This document shows, one piece after another, positions 1 to 8,731 of a DNA stretch of 64,000 nucleotides. This DNA is from Pseudomonas abieticivorans (GTDB lineage Bacteria > Pseudomonadota > Gammaproteobacteria > Pseudomonadales > Pseudomonadaceae). Below the pieces are notes generated by a model. The model saw nothing but the letters and a program-made list of their open reading frames with translations, was not told the DNA's origin and searched no databases. How positions within the stretch are numbered: the stretch's first letter is position 1; every line of letters begins with the position of its first letter. A program made the position numbers and the translations under genes. Location of the stretch: NCBI RefSeq assembly GCF_023509015.1, contig NZ_CP094975.1, positions 4,705,501 to 4,769,500 of the forward strand, in the 5' to 3' direction.

Positions 1-195
1 ATAGGTGCCCATCAGGTCGGTGCGCACGTCCTGGTCAATGCGGCTGAACAGCTTCTCGCTGCTCGAGAGGATGATCTGCGAGGTTTGCCGATAGTTGAAC
101 AGGCCCAGGATCGCGCCGGTCAGCAGCAGCAGCAAGGTGAACATGGCGCTGATGTGCACGTGCAGCGGAAACCGGCGTTTTTCGGGCCTTGGCAT
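1..195 (-). CDS. N-terminus of a membrane-anchored signalling protein (cut by window edge)
   Basis: Only the first 65 codons are inside the window. The ATG at 193-195 follows a good ribosome binding site (AAGGAGAG). The protein begins with a basic stretch (MPRPEKRRF), then a hydrophobic segment at about residues 17-32, then what looks like the first helix of an extracytoplasmic sensor domain (SSEKLFSRIDQDV). This layout is common in Pseudomonas HD-GYP and cyclase-type proteins with a periplasmic Cache-like domain. The output domain lies outside the window, so the assignment to signalling is inference and the exact class is unknown. Confidence 0.6.
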   Translation of the reverse strand, partial: MPRPEKRRFPLHVHISAMFTLLLLLTGAILGLFNYRQTSQIILSSSEKLFSRIDQDVRTDLMGTY

Positions 196-277
196 CGCAG
201 TTCTCTCCTTGGTAGTGCGGTCCACCGCTGAGCAAGCATAGTTAAAGGTGGGGTTGTCGCATAGTGGCAAATTAATG

Positions 278-3200
278 TCATTGCTGTGCGGGCGGATCCT
301 CGGTATTGGCCTGCGCGATGGCGGCCTTCAGGGACTGTTCGAAGGCCTGCAGGCAGGCAACCAATTGCTGGCGCCGCGCGGTGACCAAGGCTGCGACGGC
401 ACCTTGTTCCAGCGCCGCTTCCAGTGCCTCGCAAGCCTGGGTCACCTCGCGTGCCTGGACGATTCTGGCGGCGCCCTTGATGCGGTGCGCCAGCTCGATC
501 AGGGCCTGGTGCTCGCCCGATTGCGCGATGGCCTGCAGGCTCTGGCGATCGTGTTGGCTGCTGTCGAGCATCTCGGCCAGCAAGCGGCGCTCGAACAGCG
601 GGTTGCCCCCGGTCAGCAGGTGCACGCCTTGCAGGTCATAGGGCACCACCGCTTGGCGAGGTGCGAGGGTGTTGAGGTGCGCGGCCAGTTCGGCCAGGCT
701 GATGGGCTTGAACAGGCATTCATCCATGCCGGCGGCCAGGCAGCGCTCGCGCTCCTCGGGTTGGGCGCTGGCGGTGTAGCCCAGCAGGGTGCAGGGTGGC
801 CAGCCGGCCTGTCGTTCATGGTGGCGGATGCTGCGGGCCAGTGCATAGCCATCCATCACTGGCATGTTGCAGTCCACCACCACCAGGTCGCAGGGTGCCT
901 GCAACCATTGGTGCAAGCCCTGTTCGCCATTCTCGGCGGTGCTGGCGGTCAGGCCCAGGTATTCCAGTTGCTGGGTCATCAGCAGGCGATTGGCCGGGTG
1001 GTCATCCACCACCAACGCCTTCAGGCTGCCCAGCGCCGGCCCCGGTGCCAGGGGCGCAGGGGGTGGCACGTCGATCGGCTCCAGGCGCAGCACACTCAGG
1101 TCGATGCCGACCTGGGTGCCCTGGCCCGGTTGGCTGCTCAACTGCAGGGTGGCCCCCATCATCTCGCACAGGCCCCGGCAAATCACCAGCCCAAGCCCGG
1201 TGCCGCTGCGCCCTTGGCTGGCGGTGCCGGCCTGGACAAACGGCTGGAACAGCCGCTGCTGGTCGGCCTGGCTGATGCCGATGCCGCTGTCCTGCACCTG
1301 CACGCGCACCTGAACCCGCTGGCGGTCGTGGGCCACGTCCACCTGCAGGCTCAGGGCCACCTGGCCCTGTTCGGTGAACTTTATCGCGTTGCTCACCAGG
1401 TTACTCAGCACCTGCTTGAAACGCAGGGGGTCGAGCAATACGTCCAGGTTGGCCTTAGGGTCGATGTCCAGTACCAGGCTCAGGTGTTTTTGCCGGGCCA
1501 GGCCGTCGAACACCCGTGCCACTGACTCCACCAGCTCGCGCAGGTTGGTGCGCTCGGGGCTCAGGCGCAACCGCCCGGATTCGATGCGGGCGATGTCCAG
1601 GATGTCGCCGATCAGCTCCAGCAGCTCGCGGGCCGACGCGTAGGCCACCTCGATGGCCGCGCGGTCCAGGGTGTCGTTGTCGGCGCGCTTGAGGGCCAGT
1701 TCGAGCATGCCGATCACCGCGTTCATGGGCGTGCGGATTTCATGGCTCATGGTCGCCAGGAAGGTACTTTTCGCGGTGTTGGCGGCATCGGCAAGGTCCT
1801 TGGCCTGATGCAGCGCTTGCAGCAGTTCGCGCCGCTCGCTGATGTCGATCCAGCCGCCGATGATGCCCTGCACCTGGCTGCTGCTGTCGCGAAACGCCAG
1901 GATCCAGTGGTAGATGGTCAACTGCCGGTCGCCCAGGTTGAGCGGTCGATCCATGATCAGGGCTTTGCCACTGGCCATTACCTCGCGGTAGTCCTGGGCA
2001 AAGGTGCTTGCCTGGTCCAAGTCCACCAGCAGGCCATCGGTCACGCGCTTGCCGATCACCTCTTCGCGGCGGGCAGCGAAGGTGGTCAGGTAGCTGTCGT
2101 TGCAATCTTGCAGGCGGCCCTCGCGGTCGCGCACATACACCGGGTGGGGCGTGCCGTCGACCAGGGCGCGCATCAGCTCGAGCTGGTCGCTCAATGCGCG
2201 TTCGGCCCGGATGCGCTGGCGTATTTGCCGGCGCATGTAGCCGATCCACAAGAACGACAGTAACAACAGCCCGCCAGCGGCGGCCAGGATCTGGTAGATC
2301 AGTTGGTGATAGTTGCGCCAGTAGGCGTTGGCGTCCGGGCTGTAGCCGCGCCAGCGGCCATTGATGATGCCCAGTTCGTCCGGGCCGATGCTCAGCAGTG
2401 CCTTGTCGATGATCGAGCCCAGTTCGATGTCGTTGCGGGCCATCGCCAGTGCGTAGGCGGCCGGTTGGGTGGGCAGGCTGGCACGAATCTGCAGGCGATC
2501 CTGGTACAGCGGCGAGGCCATGAAATAGTTGGCGATGACCAATGAGTTGACGGCTGCGTCGGCCTGCCCTTGGGCCAGCAGGTCCATGGCGGAAAACGCA
2601 TCCTCGGTTTCGATCAGGTGGATATCGGGGTAATGCTCGCCTAGCCAGGCGACCAGCGGGTTGCCATGGGTCAGGGCCAGGCGATGGCCCTGCAGTTGCT
2701 CAAGTGAACCGAACCCCAGCGCATCCTTGCGGCTGACCAACACGTAGGAATTCTCCAGGTAGGGCCGGCTGAATTGCAGGCGTTGCTCGCGGCCCTCGCT
2801 GGGTATGATCGCGGCGATGAGGTCGGCCTTGCCCTGCGTGACCTGCTCGATCATGGCCTCGACACTGCGCGCCCGCTGTATCTCCAGGCGCAGGCCGGTG
2901 CGCAGGCGGATCAGTTCGAGCAAGTCGGCGGTGATGCCCCGCAGGGTGCCGTCGCGATCCAGGAACGTCAGCGGGGCGAAGGTTTCGTTGATCACCACCC
3001 GTACCACGGGGTGGTCGGCCAGCCAGCGTTCCTCGCGCGCCGACAATTGCAGCTTGTGGTCGGTGAGCAGGATGTCGCTGCCCGCGCTCCAGCGTTTAAA
3101 GATGCGTTCGCGCTCGCCAGCCGGTACCGCGTTCAAGATATCGTTGACCAGGCCAAGCAGCACCGGGTTCTGGCGGGCCACGGCAAAGCTGAAACCGTTG

Positions 3201-3919
3201 GGTTCGTCCTTGCTGAAGTTGGCCATCTGCACATTGGTCAGCAGGCCCTGATTGATCAGGTAGTGGGCCGAAATGGTATCGCCCAGGAACACGTCGGCCT
3301 GGTCGAACGCCACTGCATTGAGCGCGGCCTGGTAAGAGCGGTAGGTCTGCCGCAGGGCATCGGGGTAGTTGGCCTGCACCTGCTGCGCCGGCAGGTAGTG
3401 GTCCACCATGCTCAGGCGCAGGCCGGCCAGGCCCTCGCTCAGCGAGCGGGTTTCACCAATGCGCGTGACCAGCACCGGCCGGTCCACCGCGTAGGGCTGC
3501 GACAGTTGCACCTCTGGGGTGTCGGCCTCATAGCCGTTGGCGCTGCCCAACAGGTCTATATGCCCATCGCGCAGCGCGGCCATCGCCTGCGAGCGGTTGG
3601 CGTAGCGATTGACCCGTATCGGCAGGCCCAGCACCGTGGCGAGGATGCCGGCATAGTCGGCAGTCAGGCCTTCATAGTCCTTGCCACTGACCGTGATATC
3701 GAACGGCGGGTAGTCCGGGGCGGACGTGCCCAACACCAGTTGGCGGCGGCCGTGCAGCCAGCGCAGTTGTTCATCGTTGAGCGTCACGTTAAGCCTGGGC
3801 GCAACCGACCGCCCCAGCAACGCCAGGTGCTCGGGTTCGGCCCGGGCAGGAAGGCTCAGCACGGCCACTAGCAGCAGCACCGTGCAGTGCATCAGGCGTG
3901 CTGGCAAAAACCTGTTCAC
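278..3919 (-). CDS. BvgS/EvgS-like hybrid sensor histidine kinase
   Basis: This 1213-residue protein is an unorthodox hybrid kinase. A signal peptide (residues 1-27) precedes two periplasmic SBP_bac_3-type Venus-flytrap domains (about 55-285 and 305-535). A transmembrane helix lies near 545-565, a PAS domain near 585-705, and the HisKA box SHEIRTPM contains phospho-acceptor His726. The HATPase has DSGIGI and GTGLGL motifs. A receiver domain carries Asp1016 (VVVDCNMPVMDGY) and a C-terminal HPt carries His1145 (LAHRIKGAAR). All four phosphorelay residues are present. Its ATG overlaps the stop of the upstream response regulator by 4 bases, so the two are co-translated. Family knowledge: BvgS and EvgS relay phosphate His-Asp-His to a LuxR-type regulator. 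The signal sensed is unknown. Confidence 0.93.
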   Translation of the reverse strand: MNRFLPARLMHCTVLLLVAVLSLPARAEPEHLALLGRSVAPRLNVTLNDEQLRWLHGRRQLVLGTSAPDYPPFDITVSGKDYEGLTADYAGILATVLGLPIRVNRYANRSQAMAALRDGHIDLLGSANGYEADTPEVQLSQPYAVDRPVLVTRIGETRSLSEGLAGLRLSMVDHYLPAQQVQANYPDALRQTYRSYQAALNAVAFDQADVFLGDTISAHYLINQGLLTNVQMANFSKDEPNGFSFAVARQNPVLLGLVNDILNAVPAGERERIFKRWSAGSDILLTDHKLQLSAREERWLADHPVVRVVINETFAPLTFLDRDGTLRGITADLLELIRLRTGLRLEIQRARSVEAMIEQVTQGKADLIAAIIPSEGREQRLQFSRPYLENSYVLVSRKDALGFGSLEQLQGHRLALTHGNPLVAWLGEHYPDIHLIETEDAFSAMDLLAQGQADAAVNSLVIANYFMASPLYQDRLQIRASLPTQPAAYALAMARNDIELGSIIDKALLSIGPDELGIINGRWRGYSPDANAYWRNYHQLIYQILAAAGGLLLLSFLWIGYMRRQIRQRIRAERALSDQLELMRALVDGTPHPVYVRDREGRLQDCNDSYLTTFAARREEVIGKRVTDGLLVDLDQASTFAQDYREVMASGKALIMDRPLNLGDRQLTIYHWILAFRDSSSQVQGIIGGWIDISERRELLQALHQAKDLADAANTAKSTFLATMSHEIRTPMNAVIGMLELALKRADNDTLDRAAIEVAYASARELLELIGDILDIARIESGRLRLSPERTNLRELVESVARVFDGLARQKHLSLVLDIDPKANLDVLLDPLRFKQVLSNLVSNAIKFTEQGQVALSLQVDVAHDRQRVQVRVQVQDSGIGISQADQQRLFQPFVQAGTASQGRSGTGLGLVICRGLCEMMGATLQLSSQPGQGTQVGIDLSVLRLEPIDVPPPAPLAPGPALGSLKALVVDDHPANRLLMTQQLEYLGLTASTAENGEQGLHQWLQAPCDLVVVDCNMPVMDGYALARSIRHHERQAGWPPCTLLGYTASAQPEERERCLAAGMDECLFKPISLAELAAHLNTLAPRQAVVPYDLQGVHLLTGGNPLFERRLLAEMLDSSQHDRQSLQAIAQSGEHQALIELAHRIKGAARIVQAREVTQACEALEAALEQGAVAALVTARRQQLVACLQAFEQSLKAAIAQANTEDPPAQQ

Positions 3920-4542
3920 ACCAGGGCGTTCCGCTTAGCCATTTCGATCAACTCCACCAGAGAATCGGCCTTGAGTTTTTGCATCAAGCGTTTTTTATAG
4001 GTGCTCACGGTCTTGTTGCTCAAAAACATGCCTTTGGCGATTTCCTTATTGGTGCGCCCTTGGGCAAAGAGTTGCAAGACCATCAGCTCGCGGTCGTTCA
4101 CCAACTTGAAAAGTTCAGCTTCGGTAGGTTGCTCATTGCCGCTGCGTGGCGATGTGAATACTTGGCTGGGAAAGTAATTGTAGCCGGATAATACAGCCTT
4201 GATCGCACTCATTAGTTCGCCAAGGCCTTCGCGTTTGCTGACATATCCGGCCGCCCTTGATTGCATGCAGCGTGCGGCAAAAAGTTTCGCCGGCTGAGTG
4301 GTAAGTACCAGGATTTTCAGCGAGCTGTGCAGCGAACTGAAACGCGCCAGCACTTCCAGGCCGTCCAGTTTGGGAATGCTGATGTCCAGGATCATCAGGT
4401 CCGGTGGGTTGTCCCGCACGGCTTGCATGGCGTCCGCACCGTTATCCGATTCGCCCACCACGGTGTAGCCATCGTTTTCCAGGAGCATGCGAACCCCCAG
4501 CCGGCAGAGCGGGTGGTCATCGACAATATAGACTGTGTTCAT
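3916..4542 (-). CDS. BvgA/EvgA-like response regulator (receiver + LuxR HTH)
   Basis: The 208-residue protein has an N-terminal receiver domain starting VYIVDDHPLCRLG, with acidic residues at 8-9 and phospho-acceptor Asp53 in LMILDISIP. The C-terminal LuxR-type helix-turn-helix (about 145-205) contains GRTNKEIAKGMFLSNKTVSTYK. It lies directly upstream of the hybrid kinase with a 4-base overlap, the usual BvgA-BvgS arrangement. Two inverted-heptad palindromes lie upstream at 4635-4648 and 4934-4949. They resemble BvgA sites, so autoregulation is plausible. The assignment to the BvgA/EvgA class rests on the partner kinase type and domain layout. Confidence 0.92.
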   Translation of the reverse strand: MNTVYIVDDHPLCRLGVRMLLENDGYTVVGESDNGADAMQAVRDNPPDLMILDISIPKLDGLEVLARFSSLHSSLKILVLTTQPAKLFAARCMQSRAAGYVSKREGLGELMSAIKAVLSGYNYFPSQVFTSPRSGNEQPTEAELFKLVNDRELMVLQLFAQGRTNKEIAKGMFLSNKTVSTYKKRLMQKLKADSLVELIEMAKRNALV

Positions 4543-4634
4543 AATTAACTTCCCATACAGGCTGCAACAAAGATGCGCACATTAGCCCAGTTGGGGGAGG
4601 GGGCACATGAGGGGGTTGCTCCATCCGGGCTATA

Positions 4635-4648
4635 TAGGAAATTTCCTA
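4635..4648. promoter_or_regulatory. Perfect inverted heptad, BvgA-type operator candidate
   Basis: The sequence TAGGAAATTTCCTA is a perfect 14-bp palindrome, that is two TTTCCTA heptads head to head. TTTC(C/T)TA is the half-site known for Bordetella BvgA at the fha promoter. It sits about 95 bases upstream of the start codon of the BvgA-like regulator, a suitable place for an activator or autoregulatory site. Binding is inferred from sequence only. Confidence 0.55.
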
Positions 4649-4933
4649 CAAGAATTGAAGGGTTGGAATACACCAGAATGATGTTTCATGCATGTCAATG
4701 CCTTTAATGGCTACGCTTTGTGTCTTGGCATCTGCGGTGCCAAGTGGAATGCTTATCAGTAAGCGAGCGCTGAATAAATTAATTATCGTAGTCGGCGTGT
4801 GTAAGGGTTTTTACAGTTGAAGTGTATGGGTCAACTTCCTATGTCTTACATTATTGATAGACGATCCTTACAGAACAGCGGGGATTATTCCGGTAGGCAA
4901 AGTCTTTCTCTAGCGGCTAATTCTGATAGAGGT

Positions 4934-4949
4934 GTCGGAAATTTCTGAC
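4934..4949. promoter_or_regulatory. Second, imperfect copy of the inverted-heptad palindrome
   Basis: The sequence GTCGGAAATTTCTGAC is a 16-bp palindrome with one mismatched pair. It shares the core GGAAATTTC with the perfect site at 4635-4648, and the two centres are exactly 300 bp apart. It is a candidate secondary site for the same regulator. Confidence 0.4.
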
Positions 4950-4952
4950 AAG

Positions 4953-4977
4953 GGGTGAGCCCGAGGTGGGCTCACCC
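4953..4977 (-). terminator. Strong hairpin just downstream of dgt
   Basis: A perfect 10-bp stem (GGGTGAGCCC / GGGCTCACCC) with a 5-base loop lies 8 bases beyond the dgt stop codon on the minus strand. No good U-run follows, so it may work as a weak or Rho-assisted terminator or as an mRNA 3'-end protector. Confidence 0.5.
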
Positions 4978-4984
4978 AGGCCCG

Positions 4985-6316
4985 TCACAGGGGGCTTGAG
5001 CGCCCCGTCATCTCGCGGGCCATTTCGGTGGCATAGCTGTCGGTCATGCCGGCGATGAAGTCAATCATGCGCATGAACGCTGCGTGCAGCGAGCCGTGCG
5101 GGTCGGGCGCGCTGTTGCCCAGCAGGTCGAGGATGCGACGGTTCTTGAAGGATGGCGTGCGCCCGCCGTGCTGTTCCAGCGCGGCCCCGCAAAAGGCATT
5201 CAGCAGGATTTCCAGCGTGGTGTAGGCGCCGATTTCGTGCAGGGTCTTGCGTTTGTCCTGGAAAATTTTCTTGCGGGCCATGTCCTTGGCATTCAGCACG
5301 CAGCGCTTGGCCGGACCGTGCATGTGCTCCACCAGGTCCCCCGGCAACTGGCCGGCCAACAGGGCGTCCTGTTGTTCGACGAAGGCCCGGGCGGCGGCGT
5401 TGGTCAGGTGCTCGATGGCCTTGCCGCGCAGGATCGCCAGTTTGCGCCGGCGCGAATCCTGCGGGCCCAACTGGCGGTACGTCTCCGGCAAGTCGTCGCC
5501 GACCAGCCCTAGCAGCAAGGACTCGACCTCGGCGTAGTCCAGCAACTCCATCTCCAGGCCGTCCTCAAGGTCGATCAGGGCGTAGCAGATGTCGTCGGCG
5601 GCCTCCATCAGGTACACCAGCGGGTGGCGTGCCCAACGCTGCTCTTCAAGTTGCGGTAGGCCCAGTTTGTGGGCGATCTGTTCGAGCAGCGGCAGCTCAC
5701 TCTGATAGCAGCCGAACTTGTGTTTCTTGTAGCCCAGGGAGTCGGCGTGCCGTGCGGTCCAGGGGTACTTGAGGTAGGTGCCCAGCGTTGCGTAAGTGAG
5801 CCGCGTGCCGCCGTCGAACTGGTGATATTCCAGTTGCGTGAGCACACGAAAGCCCTGGGCATTGCCCTCGAAATTGAGGAAGTCGTTGCGTTCCACTTCG
5901 CTCATGCCATCCAGCCAACCACGCCCGGCAGCCTGCTGGAACCAGTGGCGAATGGCGTCTTCGCCCGAGTGGCCAAAGGGCGGGTTACCAATGTCGTGGG
6001 CCAGGCAGGCCGACTGCACCACCATGCCCAGGTCGCTTGGTTCGCACCAGTCAGGCAGGTTGTCACGCAGGGTTTCGCCCACGCGCATGCCTAGGGAGCG
6101 GCCCACGCAGCTGACTTCCAGCGAGTGGGTCAGGCGGGTGTGGATGTGATCGTTGCTGGTAACCGGGTGCACTTGGGTCTTGCGCCCCAGGCGGCGGAAA
6201 GCGCCCGAGAAAATGATCCGGTCGTGGTCTTTGTGAAAAGGGCTGCGGCCTAGTTCTTCCGGGCTGTGCAGGGTTTTGCCGAGGCGTTCGCGGGTGAGCA
6301 GGGTATGCCAATCCAA
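4985..6316 (-). CDS. dgt: Deoxyguanosinetriphosphate triphosphohydrolase (HD-domain dNTPase)
   Basis: The 443-residue protein belongs to the Dgt/SAMHD1-like HD superfamily, which hydrolyses dNTPs, classically dGTP, to the nucleoside and tripolyphosphate. The N-terminal [27 protein letters not shown] is diagnostic. The metal-binding set is visible: His64 in RLTHSLEV, His107-Asp108 in [13 protein letters not shown], and the later Asp in [12 protein letters not shown]. The start is a TTG at 6316 preceded by AAGGAG at suitable spacing; no better ATG agrees with the family N-terminus ([13 protein letters not shown]). It is monocistronic, between the EAL gene and the regulatory region. Confidence 0.93.
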   Translation of the reverse strand: MDWHTLLTRERLGKTLHSPEELGRSPFHKDHDRIIFSGAFRRLGRKTQVHPVTSNDHIHTRLTHSLEVSCVGRSLGMRVGETLRDNLPDWCEPSDLGMVVQSACLAHDIGNPPFGHSGEDAIRHWFQQAAGRGWLDGMSEVERNDFLNFEGNAQGFRVLTQLEYHQFDGGTRLTYATLGTYLKYPWTARHADSLGYKKHKFGCYQSELPLLEQIAHKLGLPQLEEQRWARHPLVYLMEAADDICYALIDLEDGLEMELLDYAEVESLLLGLVGDDLPETYRQLGPQDSRRRKLAILRGKAIEHLTNAAARAFVEQQDALLAGQLPGDLVEHMHGPAKRCVLNAKDMARKKIFQDKRKTLHEIGAYTTLEILLNAFCGAALEQHGGRTPSFKNRRILDLLGNSAPDPHGSLHAAFMRMIDFIAGMTDSYATEMAREMTGRSSPL

Positions 6317-6389
6317 GGCCTATTCTCCTTCAGGTGACCAGGCCCCTAGCTTCCCGTTTCAGGCTGGGTGCTGCAAGCTAAACTACCAC

Positions 6390-7604
6390 TCAGAGCCCGG
6401 CGGCATCTATGTCGATCAGTAACAGGCGCTGGCCGTTGTCGAAAAACTGCCCGGCCGTGAGGCAGTACTGGTTGCTGGTGGCGTCGCGGTAGGTGTTGGA
6501 CAGGATCAGCCGGCGCTCATCCCAGCCCTCGGCCAACAGATGGTAGAAGTAGGGTCGCCAGGACCAGTTGTGGCCCAGGTAGCTGGTGTCGGCGTGCCAG
6601 CGGTTGTTGCGCCATTCCAGGTTGGGCGTCAGTTGCGTGCCGTGGCGATCGCACTGGTAAAAGCGCAGCAGCCAGGGGTAGGCGTCCAGTTGCGGCAGTT
6701 CGCTCAACGGCGCGCCGGCCTGGGCCCAGGGGTGCAGGATGGCCATCAGTTGGACCAATTGTTGGCGCAGGTTCATGAGCCGCGCGCGCTCGCCCAGTTT
6801 CTGTTGCACATAGCGTTCGCGCAGGTGGGCAAAACGTGGCACGAAGGCATCGCTTGCAAAGAAGTCAGGTTCGGCACGGGCAAACAGGTAGCCCTGTACG
6901 TAGCGCGAGCCGCATTCCAGGGCGAAATTGAGCTCGGCCTCGGTTTCCACGCCTTCGGCAATGATCCAGCACCCGGTTTTCTCGGCCATCTGTGCCAGGG
7001 CCTTGACCACTTCGCTGCTGGGCCCACCGCGGGCGGCGGCTTGGAACAGGCGCATGTCCAGCTTGAGGATGTCTGGCTGCAAGGCCAGCACCCGGTCCAG
7101 CTGGGAGTAGCCAGCGCCAAAGTCATCGATGGCGATACGTGCGCCGGCGTCGCGATAATGGCGCACCACTTCACTCAGGCGCTGGATGTCGCCGCCAAGC
7201 TCGGTGATCTCGAAAACCACCCGTTGTGGCGGCACGTCATGACGTTCCAGTTGGCGCAGGCTAGGGGGTGGCTGGCCCGGGCGCAGGCGGCTGATCCAGC
7301 GTGGCGACATATTCAGGCTCAGGAACCACTCCGGCGGTGCCTCGCGCAGGCGGCTCAAGGCGTTGTCGCGAATCAGCCGGTCCAGGCGCCGCAGGGCGGT
7401 GGCGGTGGTGCGTGGGTCGGCGAACAGAGGGCCTACCGATTGCACTTGGCCGTCAGGCTGGCGCAAGCGCCCCAACGCCTCGATACCGGCAATGCGGCCG
7501 GTCGCGGTGTCAATGAACGGCTGGAAATAGGCGAGCGGTTGCCCGTCGAACACGGCGACTCCTTGGTTGTTCGGCATTAGGGAGTCGGCCTGCCAGGCCG
7601 ACAC
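6390..7604 (-). CDS. EAL-domain cyclic-di-GMP phosphodiesterase with C-terminal sensor-like domain
   Basis: The protein has up to 404 residues. The EAL domain (about 20-250) keeps the catalytic set: E42 in IEALGR, NMSPRW, EITE, DDFGAGYS, the lysine in DILKLD, EGVET and QGYLF. It is therefore probably an active c-di-GMP hydrolase. No GGDEF domain is present. The C-terminal 140 residues resemble a PAS/Cache-like domain of the YkuI_C type, which would make it a cytosolic ligand-responsive enzyme; this is inference. The start is uncertain: a GTG at 7604 or an ATG at 7577, neither with a clear Shine-Dalgarno. A 19-bp palindrome covers the region between them. Confidence 0.88.
   Translation of the reverse strand: MSAWQADSLMPNNQGVAVFDGQPLAYFQPFIDTATGRIAGIEALGRLRQPDGQVQSVGPLFADPRTTATALRRLDRLIRDNALSRLREAPPEWFLSLNMSPRWISRLRPGQPPPSLRQLERHDVPPQRVVFEITELGGDIQRLSEVVRHYRDAGARIAIDDFGAGYSQLDRVLALQPDILKLDMRLFQAAARGGPSSEVVKALAQMAEKTGCWIIAEGVETEAELNFALECGSRYVQGYLFARAEPDFFASDAFVPRFAHLRERYVQQKLGERARLMNLRQQLVQLMAILHPWAQAGAPLSELPQLDAYPWLLRFYQCDRHGTQLTPNLEWRNNRWHADTSYLGHNWSWRPYFYHLLAEGWDERRLILSNTYRDATSNQYCLTAGQFFDNGQRLLLIDIDAAGL
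7584..7602. promoter_or_regulatory. 19-bp perfect palindrome at the start of the EAL gene
   Basis: GTCGGCCTG and CAGGCCGAC flank a single central base. The element overlaps the possible GTG start and lies just upstream of the ATG alternative. It could be an operator or an RNA hairpin that blocks translation initiation. No known regulator is assigned. Confidence 0.4.
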
Positions 7605-7689
7605 GTCTCGACCGGGCAGAAACCTGGCGGTCGAGGGTGTCGTTACATTGCAAGAATGTAGCCAAATGATGGCACTGCGGGTGACCGGG

Positions 7690-8031
7690 CTAGTTTTTAC
7701 GCCCCGGCCCTTGCATCACCAACTTGATCAACGGCATCAGGCTGGTGCTCAGGCGCACCAGGCGGGTCAATCCGCCGCTGCCGCCACCGCCAGTGCCGCG
7801 GCCGGTCAGGAAGCCCAGCAACACCACCCCGGCCATGCCCCACAGTGGCGCATGCTTGATCCCCAGGCCTTGTTGGAACTGGCGAGTCATGCCGCGCATG
7901 CGGTTCAGGGGGTTAACCAATTCGCGCGATTCATGGCGAATTTCCTGGCGGTGCATTTCCATGCGCAGGCGGATCAGCGCCTTGCGCATTTCCCGCCGGC
8001 TCTGGTTCTGTTTCAGTTCGGGGGCGCTCAT
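7690..8031 (-). CDS. Small membrane protein, third gene of the DUF883-YqjE cluster (YqjK-like position)
   Basis: The 113-residue protein has an Arg/Lys- and Met-rich N-terminal half (MSAPELKQNQSRREMRKALIRLRME) predicted to be helical. A hydrophobic segment follows around 66-79 (LWGMAGVVLLGFLTG), then a Gly-rich linker and a final amphipathic stretch. Its ATG overlaps the stop of the YqjE-like gene by 4 bases, showing a three-gene operon. The position matches yqjK in the Escherichia coli yqjCDEK locus, but sequence identity is not evident, so only the context supports that link. Confidence 0.75.
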   Translation of the reverse strand: MSAPELKQNQSRREMRKALIRLRMEMHRQEIRHESRELVNPLNRMRGMTRQFQQGLGIKHAPLWGMAGVVLLGFLTGRGTGGGGSGGLTRLVRLSTSLMPLIKLVMQGPGRKN

Positions 8032-8414
8032 GGCAACAGTCGCTCGCGGTCGTTGGCCAGTTCTTCCAAGGTGCCGCTGAAAGGTGACGACTCATCGAAA
8101 ATCGCCGCTTTCAGACGCATTGCACAAAAGATTCCCGCCAATACATAGAACAGGCACAGGCCAATCATGCCCACCATGCGGTAGTTGTCCCACAACAGGA
8201 TCAGAATCAGCCCAGACAAGGCCACCAGCGCCAACAGGGCAAACACCAAGGCTAGCCCGGCGAACAACAGCAGGCTGACGGTGCGCGATTTCTGTTCCTG
8301 CAACTCGATGCCGAACAGTTCGACGTGGCTGTGCAGCAGCCCCAGAAGCGCTGCGCCCAGGCGCCGCGAAGAAGCACCGGCGCCCGGCGCGTTCGATTCA
8401 GAGTCCAGTGCCAT
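8028..8414 (-). CDS. YqjE-like phage-holin family membrane protein
   Basis: The 128-residue protein has a short polar N-terminus, an amphipathic region (LGLLHSHVELFGIELQEQKSR) and two strongly hydrophobic hairpins at about 46-72 and 78-102. This is the layout of the YqjE/Phage_holin_3_6 family, inner-membrane proteins usually encoded beside YqjD/ElaB-type ribosome-associated proteins. It starts 2 bases after the DUF883 gene and overlaps the following gene by 4 bases. Function is unknown; a stationary-phase or membrane-stress role is only inferred from the family context. Confidence 0.85.
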   Translation of the reverse strand: MALDSESNAPGAGASSRRLGAALLGLLHSHVELFGIELQEQKSRTVSLLLFAGLALVFALLALVALSGLILILLWDNYRMVGMIGLCLFYVLAGIFCAMRLKAAIFDESSPFSGTLEELANDRERLLP

Positions 8415-8416
8415 GC

Positions 8417-8731
8417 TTAGCGCCTTGTAGCCAACAAGCCCAGGATGAACCCTACGCCGGCAGCGATGCCGACGGACTGCCAGGGGTTGGCCTGCACGTA
8501 GTCCTCGGTGGCCACCAGGGCTTCACGACCGCGTTCGCGCAAGGAGTTCTCGGTGTCTTTCAGGGTTTCACGGGCGCGCAGCAGGCTCTCGTGGATCTGC
8601 GAGCGCAACTCGTCTGCCTGATCACCGGCCAGGGTCTTGGTGTGGTCGAGGAGTTTTTCGGTGTCGCGTACCAGGGTCTGAAAATCAGCCATCAGTACAT
8701 CTTGAGCAGTCTTTGCCGTGGTGCGGGCCAT
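8417..8731 (-). CDS. DUF883 / ElaB-YqjD family protein
   Basis: The 104-residue protein begins MARTTAKTAQDVLMADFQTLV and is almost entirely helical with heptad character. It ends in one C-terminal transmembrane segment with a positive tail (SVGIAAGVGFILGLLATRR). This is the signature of the ElaB/YqjD/YgaM family, tail-anchored proteins reported to tether ribosomes to the inner membrane in stationary phase in E. coli. The ATG at 8731 is chosen because GGAGAG lies 6 bases upstream; the frame stays open further upstream without family similarity. It is the first gene of a three-gene operon. Confidence 0.88.
   Translation of the reverse strand: MARTTAKTAQDVLMADFQTLVRDTEKLLDHTKTLAGDQADELRSQIHESLLRARETLKDTENSLRERGREALVATEDYVQANPWQSVGIAAGVGFILGLLATRR

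Larger units (their letters stand above)
4543..4984. other. Gene-free regulatory region between the BvgA-like regulator and dgt
   Basis: These 442 bases are clearly AT-richer than the flanking genes and I see no credible open frame. They contain two palindromes sharing the core GGAAATTTC and a hairpin next to the end of dgt, each listed separately. The dgt transcript enters from the right and the promoter of the response-regulator pair must lie here. Confidence 0.6.

Noticed and set aside
248..1525. Long open frame on the plus strand opposite the hybrid kinase
   Set aside because: It is antisense to an intact kinase with all motifs, and its translation is low-complexity Gln/Leu/Ala/His, typical of the complement of GC-rich coding sequence.
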